64,000 nt of DNA, taken from assembly GCA_023375675.1 (NCBI GenBank), contig JALQBC010000031.1, forward strand, positions 186,001 to 250,000, given 5' to 3'. The position numbers and the translations under genes were made by a program. Numbering within the stretch: position 1 is the first letter of the stretch; every line of letters starts with the position of its first letter. Of the stretch, positions 57,471-64,000 are shown one piece after another. The notes beneath the pieces were generated by a model. That model worked only from the letters and a program-made list of their open reading frames with translations, made no database searches and had not been told where the DNA came from. The stretch comes from Cytospora piceicola. Lineage: Eukaryota; Ascomycota; Sordariomycetes; Diaporthales; Cytosporaceae.

Positions 57471-59211
57471 TCACTCTGTGTGTGTGTTTTTCTGTTTCAG
57501 GAAGGATGACGAAGTGATAAAATGATTGCCGGGCCACCACCAACGGCCCATGCTAGGAATTGGCCCTTCATACGGTTCCTGCTGGTCAATATTCAGCGGA
57601 GGCACGACCTGAAGCACTGGAAGAGCCTGAAAGTCGAGAGACCACTCTGCCTCCGCAGAATTTGATTGCTCTTCTTCAACTGTCTCGCGAGGCGTCCACC
57701 ACCGCGTAGGATCAACTTCCGCTGGGGTGGTTGGTCGTTGGTCTACCGGTGTTCCAACGGGTGTCATCAACGGGGTGACATTGCCGTCCGCTAATGTTTT
57801 AATCTGATGATCCACAGGTCTGGTTGGTGTCATAAGTGGGCTAGGCTCAGCACTCTCGACAGTAGCTTGTCTAGAGCTCGTGCTAGTCACGCGACGAGTA
57901 TCAATTCTGTTGGGTGTTGATGTTGAGCTCTCTAGTGCTCCCTCTTGATGGGATTGTGGTTGGGCGACCGACTGATCTGTTACCGAGGGAGGCGATTTTG
58001 GACGATGTGTGGCTGTATCGGGTTGAATGACACCTGATGCTTCCCCTTGCTTAGTTTCTTGTTTGGTGCCGTGGCGAGTACTGGCTAACGAAGGCGACTT
58101 TCGGTGACTTGTCGGCGACTTTGGAAGACAGGTCGGCGACTTTGCCGTCGCACCAACCAGGTCGTTCATCGGCGACCTATCCTGAGTAGCAAGTCATGAG
58201 AAACCATCTCGTGCCGATCAGAGGCGTTGTTCGCTACCACCAGAGTACTTACGTTCCATAGGCATCCCAGCCGCTCAAGATGTGCTCATTGCCACCGCTT
58301 CCGGGGCCACCATTCCCACCATCGATTGCTCTCGCTGAGGCGCCTGCTCCACTGTTGCTTCCCCCCTCTGACGGCTGCCCCCGTCGTTCAGCTACGTCAC
58401 CAGGATTGGATTCGTGACGTCGCGGAAAAAGATTGGCCTGGAAGTCAAATCTCTCTCCATGATCAAAAGGATTCCAACCGCCAGGTCCACTACGACCGAC
58501 AGAAGAGGCCGTGCCTGGAGACCAGTGCAGCGAAAGCTCGATATTGGGTGTACCATCCAGCAGCATGCTCCTCAACTGGTCAGCGTTGCGCGGCTGACGG
58601 CTGGAGCCCCGCGCGCTTAGTTGACGGCGAGATCCCTCGGGTGCGAGCAACCTCTGGACAAGCTCGACGTTCTCGAGGGGACAGGAAATGACAAACTGGG
58701 GTTGCTCGACACGAGTGTGGTCCGTGACGACGAACGAGACCGCTGTGTCATGTAGTAGACTGCGAGGAACAGGAGGGAAGAAGGTCTCGTCAGCGGCCGT
58801 TGAGGCCGCGAAGGGGTGTACGTCGGATCCGAGCATCCAGGGGCAGTGCTTCACGCGGGAGACGAGATGGCCGAAGGGCCGCATGGTGAAGCGTGAGCTG
58901 CGTGTGGGGAAGCCGTCGTAGTCCATGGTTTCGGGTTGGATTGGGTTGGCCCAGGAGCCGCCGGCGAGATCTACGTCGATGCTGACCTTCTTCTTGCGAT
59001 CCGAGTGTTGTCGTTGAGAAGCAAAGGAAATGCTGGGGTGTCTGGAAGACGCACTGTTTGTATTGCTGATGGGTTCGTCGGAATTCTGGACTCTAGAGTC
59101 TCTGGATTCTCGAGACTTTCCTGTTGATCTTGGCCCTGAGCCTGGTGGTCTGCAGCCCCAGAATGAAGGACGACGCTTTTTATGGCCGTGTTGGCTGCCA
59201 CTGCCAGGCAT
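57471..59211 (-). CDS. Low-complexity protein rich in proline-directed phosphorylation sites
   Basis: Two exons, 59211-58253 and 58176-57471, encode 554 aa. The 76-nt intron (GTAAGT...GATAG) was placed with the second of two possible AG acceptors because only that keeps the frame (…YGT then SPMNDL). The N-terminus is basic (MPGSGSQHGHKKRRP). A central region of normal composition (about 95-215; RFTMRPFGHLVSRVKHCPW, SFVVTDHTRVEQPQFVISC) may fold, while the C-terminal half is disordered. Four KSP motifs occur (AKSPT, PKSPT, RKSPS, PKSPP), and repeats such as SPLMTPTRP and TPLMTPVGTP make it a likely target of CDK or MAP kinases. No named family was recognised. Confidence 0.72.
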
Positions 59212-60107
59212 CTTGACTCAGACCAGATCTTCATATGGGAGAGACGCATAAGAAAAGGGTGGTGCCTTCATACTTATGATAAAACACCTTGGGAAGTCCT
59301 GAGCAGGCTGAAATTGCTGTGAGCAAAGGAGAACGAGATGATGATTCTCATATGGTCAAAGGGGCTTGATGTTGTCGCCGAGGCAAACACCAGAAAGCCA
59401 GAGGAACGGCATCGTGTGACAAACCTCGATGGAAACACTGGAACCTGAAGGGGCGATTGTTCTGGGGCTATACCTGAAAGCATCTCTCCCTGGATGGAAT
59501 CAAAGTAGATATTTTATCTACCAACAGTTGGTGTCCCAGAAGTCAAGTCAATCATATGCTGTATGGGCAATTTGATCGTGGCATCCATCTCTTGAAGGAC
59601 TGACTGACTGCCTGACTGACTGCCTGCCCTCCTTCTTCTCCTCCTGTCCTTTTTGCAAAGGGCAAAGGGTCATAGTATCACATGGTTCTCCAATCAAGAG
59701 AAATTCATGCAGCGTCAACAATAAGCTGGATGGCAACCTTGATGTCCTGATCTCATGGATGTTGTTGTTCAGGGGAAAGAGGATCGCATTGATAGCGGCA
59801 CAGCGGGGTCATGTTCGGCTGCCCTCCGGGTAAACTCTCTACCGGTTCTTATTGCCGAACCCCACGTTCCCGGTCGACTTTTACGGGGAGCTCGTCATGA
59901 CGCAGGTGGGCTTTGCGGGCTGGTGGGACGAAGCTTAAGGGCGCCGTCAGTCGCAGTCGTGATGGCCTACGTACCGAATAATCTTCAACTCCCACCGTCC
60001 AGCTCCTGTTCCTGCTCCAACTCCAGTTCCAGTCCCAGTCCCAGAACCGACTGACACCAATTCATCCTGAACTCGAACTGTCGAAAAGACAAGAACCGGC
60101 CTCCGCA
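59212..60107. other. Divergent promoter region
   Basis: It separates divergent genes. A (CTGA)n-like tract lies at about 59597-59630 and CAGTTC/CAGTCC repeats lie just upstream of the 60108 start. No gene was recognised. Confidence 0.55.
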
Positions 60108-61742
60108 ATGGCTTCCAACCCGGGTATTCTCTATGTTACCATGCAGCCCAAACCAGGGCTGTCACCCCACCAGTTTCACGAATGGTATAACAACGAGCAT
60201 GGTCCTACGCGCCTGCGGCTCCCCCAGATCTTCGCCAATGGCCTCCGCTACGAAGCTACAGACTCCCAAGAACCAAATTTCCTGGCCATGTACGACGTCA
60301 CGTCCATGAGCCACCTCGATACCCCGATCTACACCTCCCTCCGCGAGAACAGAAGTCCCAGAGAAGCAGCCACCATCGGCCAGGTCGACGTCAAGCGCTA
60401 CTTCTACGACCTTGTGTTTGAGCAGAAGTCCCCGGTGTTCACGCCTGTTGAGCAGCTGACGGACGACAAAGCCGACGGTCGAGTCCTGGTATCTTATGAG
60501 ATTGCTGTCACCGCAGTGGAAGGGGCCGAACAGTCTTTATTCAAGTGGTACGAGGAAGAACATTTACCCATGCTTTCCAAAGTGCCGGGTTGGCTGCGGA
60601 CGCGCATTTTCAGGACCTCCATCAGTCTCGACAAGGACGCCCCAATCAAGTACCTGGTATTGCACGAGTACACGAAAGAAAACGGAATAGGCGGGCCTGA
60701 GTTTCAGCAGGCTACAGCGAGTACCAAATGGAGGGAGGAGATCTTTGAGAAGGTCATTGCGAATGCGCACAGGCGGGCATATTCTCTGTTCTACGTGTTT
60801 GGACCGGCACCACGGGACTTGAGCTCACTGGCGAACCTACGAGCAGACCAGGCCTTTGTGTCGGCAGACGCCAGGACGAGAACGGACGCTCACGATGGCA
60901 AGCCTGTTCTAACGTCCTACATCACGACCAAGGATAGCCTCACGATCCCGTACCGCCTTGAGGGCAATCCCGACCCCAAGGCCCCGACCATTGCCTTTGT
61001 CAACTCCCTTCTGACGTCTTTGCATATGTGGGACTCCTTCGTGGACATCCTGAAATCAGCTCGACCCGAATTCCGCATCCTACGATATGACGTCCGAGGC
61101 CGGCACGCAGTCCCGGAACCGCCCGTCCCAACAACTCTAGATATGTTATCCGACGACCTCGCCACGCTCCTCTCGGCCCTTCGCATTGAGAAACTCCATG
61201 CTCTGGTCGGCGTCAGCCAGGGCGGCGCCACCACCCTCAAGTTCTCGCTCAAGTACCCCGGCAAGCTTGATCGCTTTGTGGCCTGCGACTTCAATGTGTC
61301 CAGCTCTGAAGCCAACACCCAAGCCTGGAAGGACCGGATCGCGGTCGCAGAGTCCACAGGCGAGGACGGCACCCCCGGTATCAAAAAGCTGGCCGGCGCA
61401 ACGGTCGAGCGGTGGTTCCATCCGCACACTATGACCAAGAAGGAGGGCACCGTGAGCTGGATGACCGAGATGGTGGCAGACAATGACATCCAAGGGTTCA
61501 GGTATGGATGTCAGGCGTTGTGGAACTACAACATGCGCGAGGAACTTAAGGGCTGCAGTGTCCCAGGCCTGTTGATCGTCGGTGATGGCGATGGGAAGGG
61601 CGCATTAGTCAAGGCTATGGATGGGTTCAAGGGCCAGGTTGGCGAGAAGGGCGTGGAGCTCAAGATCGTTCCCGACGCTGGACATTTGCCGATGTGCGAG
61701 AACCCCGAGGCGTTCTTGGAAGCCATCAAAGGATTCTTGTAA
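60108..61742 (+). CDS. Fusion of two EthD-like domains with an alpha/beta hydrolase (enol-lactonase-like)
   Basis: A single exon of 544 aa from ATG 60108. Two EthD-like ferredoxin-fold domains come first: residues about 5-105 (FHEWYNNEHGPTRL) and about 125-235 (FKWYEEEHLPMLSKVPGWLR), both with the W-Y-x-x-E-H-x-P signature of small dimeric alpha/beta-barrel enzymes. An alpha/beta hydrolase follows at about 270-544: an NSLLTSLHMWD oxyanion-region motif, nucleophile S370 in GVSQGG, a GDGD acid region and H526 in AGHLPM. The hydrolase part is closest in style to 3-oxoadipate enol-lactonases of aromatic catabolism. All three catalytic elements are present. The arrangement suggests one polypeptide handling successive steps on an aromatic or polyketide-derived substrate; that is an inference. 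No pathway neighbours except the NmrA relic. Confidence 0.88.
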   Translation: MASNPGILYVTMQPKPGLSPHQFHEWYNNEHGPTRLRLPQIFANGLRYEATDSQEPNFLAMYDVTSMSHLDTPIYTSLRENRSPREAATIGQVDVKRYFYDLVFEQKSPVFTPVEQLTDDKADGRVLVSYEIAVTAVEGAEQSLFKWYEEEHLPMLSKVPGWLRTRIFRTSISLDKDAPIKYLVLHEYTKENGIGGPEFQQATASTKWREEIFEKVIANAHRRAYSLFYVFGPAPRDLSSLANLRADQAFVSADARTRTDAHDGKPVLTSYITTKDSLTIPYRLEGNPDPKAPTIAFVNSLLTSLHMWDSFVDILKSARPEFRILRYDVRGRHAVPEPPVPTTLDMLSDDLATLLSALRIEKLHALVGVSQGGATTLKFSLKYPGKLDRFVACDFNVSSSEANTQAWKDRIAVAESTGEDGTPGIKKLAGATVERWFHPHTMTKKEGTVSWMTEMVADNDIQGFRYGCQALWNYNMREELKGCSVPGLLIVGDGDGKGALVKAMDGFKGQVGEKGVELKIVPDAGHLPMCENPEAFLEAIKGFL

Positions 61743-61990
61743 TCCATCCTGCATTTCGTCGTTCGTAGACCAACGCATGGGCATATCACAAAGCGGGTTC
61801 TTCAACGAAACTCACACTCAGTCTCGAATCTTATGGGATATCTCCCGGTGACGATCGGCTACCCATGGAATCTGGTTTCGAGTTCTTCCCGATGCCCATC
61901 ATTCATCAAGCCCGTCACGTTTACAACATTTTCCCGTGACGCTTATGGACAATCTCTGCAGATGTAATCCTCAGCCAACGAAAGCAGCCC

Positions 61991-62660
61991 TCATATTGAA
62001 ACTTCAAGTACAACTTTCCAATTAGCCAACAGATTCCAGCCGCTCTCCACCATGTCCACAGTCCTCTTGGTCGCTTCATCCGGACTCTCTTGTGGCAGAC
62101 CAAGCACCTATTGTCTGAAGTCCTGGGGTAACCCGACTCGCACGCTCTGCTGCGGAAGAATAGTCTCGCATACATGGTCTTCTCCATGCCCGTCCTCACG
62201 CCCCTGGCGAGCTCGTCCAGCCCATCCTGGGCCCTCTTGGCAGCCGGCTCATACGCGATCTACCAGTCCCCGTCGTAGTCCCGAGCACCCAATGGAGGCT
62301 GTCGAGCATGCCGCGCTGGCTCACCCGGAAGCTCCGGTTGTACACGGTTCCGTTTTTTCCTCCAGCCCTCCAGGCCGGGGCGCCGCGCCGCTCCCAGGCA
62401 GACTGAGCAGCGCGGCCACGACGCGGCCGCACAGGGGCCACGTGCTGGCGTCTACAGCCGCCTCGGAGTCGTCATAGAAGGTCATCCCCGACCCGGGCCA
62501 GGCGTCGCTCATAAGAGGAAATATTGGTGATATAGAAGCCACATACCAGGTATTGATTGCATGGGATGCGGTGAGTGATGCAGTCCGTTCCGGCCGCATG
62601 ATCGGCACCCCGGACACCGGAGCGGCCCCCATAATTCTTTTGCGGCGGCTGCAAGTGAGT
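61991..62660 (-). pseudogene. Decayed NmrA-like / isoflavone reductase family gene
   Basis: Minus-strand segments in different frames line up in order with the C-terminal half of fungal NmrA-type isoflavone reductase relatives: MTFYDDSEAAVDAS with GRVVAALLSLP (about 62360-62490), then NGTVYNRSFRVSQRGMLDS (about 62290-62350), then AYEPAAKRAQDGLDELARG with EKTMYARLFF (about 62150-62260), then VLGLPQESPDEATKRTVDMVESG (about 62040-62100), ending at a stop at 61991. At least three frameshifts and in-frame stops separate them. The N-terminal NAD(P)-binding GxxGxxG region is not found upstream, where the next gene begins, so the gene is also 5'-truncated. The family normally encodes NAD(P)-dependent reductases or redox sensors. 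It lies beside the EthD-hydrolase gene, with which it might once have acted. Confidence 0.7.
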
Positions 62661-62750
62661 CTCTAAGTCAGTGATCCTTATTTCGCAATACATCACCTGC
62701 ACATGTGGGGTTGGTGCCTACCTCTACAGTATTCGCATCTGCAAACGTCC

Positions 62751-63365
62751 TCATACTCCCGGTTCAGCACCTTGCTGTTCTGCTCGTGCTCGGCCGGCCC
62801 CTTCCTGGCCGTTCAAGGACGGCGACGAGGATCCATCAATCCCATTTTGGGGTGTATGTTGATCCTTGCCTCGGCGATATAACAATTTGATATGCTGACG
62901 GGTCGTTTTTGCCGCCTTTCCCACCACCCTCTTGGCCGCCTTTAGGATTCTGCCTGCAGGCCGTCGCACTTCAGTATTCTCCCTGACGGTGTCATCATAG
63001 CTCTAAAAACGTCGGCCTCGTCAGCCCATCAGTGAGACAAAGAACATTGACCTGAGACCGAGATTACAAATTAGTGTTCAAATTCTATGTTCGGAACTCA
63101 CCGGAAGACGAACGAAACGCGAATATACAGGCGGGTTGTCCTCATACTCGGCGTTTAGGTTATAACCAGGCAGGACGTCATAGTCCAACTCTTGAAGTGC
63201 GTAACGAGAGTTTTCAATGACCCTGTATAGAGTCCGGCGATCCTCCGGGGCTTGGTGATCCCAGAGCATGGGCTCCAGGTCCACGATGCCTTGTTGTAGT
63301 GAGTGTACGAATACCATCCTCGCTTCGAGGGGGAGGCTCAGAGCGTATTGGACGTAGTTATCCAT
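62751..63365 (-). CDS. Small protein of unknown function
   Basis: Two exons, 63365-63102 and 63002-62751 (intron 99 nt, GTGAGT...TTTTAG, phase 0), encode 171 aa. The first part (MDNYVQYALSLPLEAR, DLEPMLWDHQAPEDRRTLYRVIENSRYALQELDYDVLPGYN) is helical and acidic. The second is basic (RILKAAKRVVGKAAKTTRQHIKLLYRRGK) and ends in a disordered tail. There is no signal peptide and no recognised domain. An alternative acceptor (CTCAG near 63050) would give a different, shorter C-terminus. Confidence 0.55.
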
Positions 63366-64000
63366 AATTTTAGTCTTACAGTATTATTATCATAACGCTA
63401 TTTGGGGAGGGGGGCAAATTAGGCAGTGTCAGTGAGGTGTGGTATGGATGAACAGCATACCTGGGTAAGTGAGGATGAGAATTCCAAAGTCGCTCCAAGC
63501 TGGCGTGATACGCAAACTGACAGAAAGGCAAATATTGATGGGAGCCATAGAGTCTTTCTTCAGGTCATGGGAATCATTCCAACGGCAACATACAACGGAG
63601 GATATCAAGGCTGTAAGCTCAGCTCGAGACAGGCAAGATCAAATGGTTTGAAGCAAAAGGAACTAGTGGGAGCTTGGGAGGAGGCCACCTAGCGTCGGTC
63701 CGAGAGATCAAATCTAGGGACGACGAATGGAATCCCAAAAGAATGGTAGAGCCACACATATAAAAGAAGACATCAAGGCATGGATGGAGTTCCTTGAGGC
63801 TTGCTAAACACGTCCGTGGGAGCAGATGGTCGCCAGTATATATACTCCCGAGGGTAGTGTAGCCTAACTATTATAGCGATTGAGCTTGTGGTTGGTTAAT
63901 CCTTAGTCTACGTTGGACAATCATCGGCTCCATACTTGCTTAAGTTTGGGAGGGCCGGGGCAGCAACACTAATCATTTTTAAAGACCTTTTAAAGGCCTT
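63366..64000. other. Right-end intergenic sequence
   Basis: No convincing gene. The final bases (TTTTTAAAGACCTTTTAAAGGCCTT) turn abruptly AT-rich with a TTTAAA-type word as in the left repeat block, so another degraded repeat may begin at the window edge. Confidence 0.4.

Overview
The window is nuclear DNA of a filamentous ascomycete (Pezizomycotina, probably a sordariomycete). Short 5' GT...AG introns of 50-120 nt, a canonical H2A.Z histone, fungal-type P450, FAD-monooxygenase and MFS genes, and dispersed TAGGTA/TACCTA motifs all point that way. The base composition is bimodal. Bases 1-15,200 are extremely AT-rich and stop-riddled, with no open frame of 60 codons, as expected of sequence mutated by repeat-induced point mutation (RIP). 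The rest is ordinary gene-bearing sequence.

Region 1 (1-15,220) is a dead transposon block. Two units of a 9.25-kb repeat lie in tandem. Broken reading frames still show a Ty3/gypsy polyprotein (reverse transcriptase, RNase H, integrase) between about 7.3 and 9.7 kb. Two roughly 411-bp candidate LTRs (4753-5163 and 14000-14411) bound one full copy; the copy to its left is cut by the window edge and shares an LTR. About 4 kb between the end of pol and the 3' LTR has no family that I recognise but keeps coding-like frames in both copies. A tetranucleotide tract and a 220-bp tandem duplication follow, then a sharp boundary.

Region 2 (15.2-24.9 kb) is accessory. It holds a frameshifted methyltransferase, an FAD monooxygenase and a P450 in divergent orientation with a 551-bp TA-flanked inverted-repeat element between them, a small secreted cyanovirin-like protein, and a Myb-like protein. 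The perfect 12-bp palindrome TACCCTAGGGTA occurs three times here with a near copy before the Myb-like gene. The locus looks like a small or decaying specialised-metabolism cluster beside the repeat block.

Region 3 (27.3-46.6 kb) is mostly housekeeping or conserved: an R3H-RRM RNA-binding protein with a long poly-Q tract, a conserved cysteine-containing protein, histone H2A.Z, an F-box protein with membrane segments, a DUF1399/glycine-rich-domain protein with a cysteine-rich tail, and a secreted Alt a 1-like protein. Long gene-free spacers separate them, notably about 6 kb at 29.5-35.7 kb.

Region 4 (46.6-64 kb) holds a sugar-type MFS transporter, a small secreted cysteine-containing protein, an acidic nuclear-type protein ending in a SUMO-interaction-like motif, a low-complexity protein rich in SP/TP sites, a fusion of two EthD-like domains with an alpha/beta hydrolase, a decayed NmrA/isoflavone-reductase gene, and a small unknown gene. 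No rRNA, tRNA or CRISPR was recognised. All exon boundaries were inferred by eye from splice signals and reading frame.
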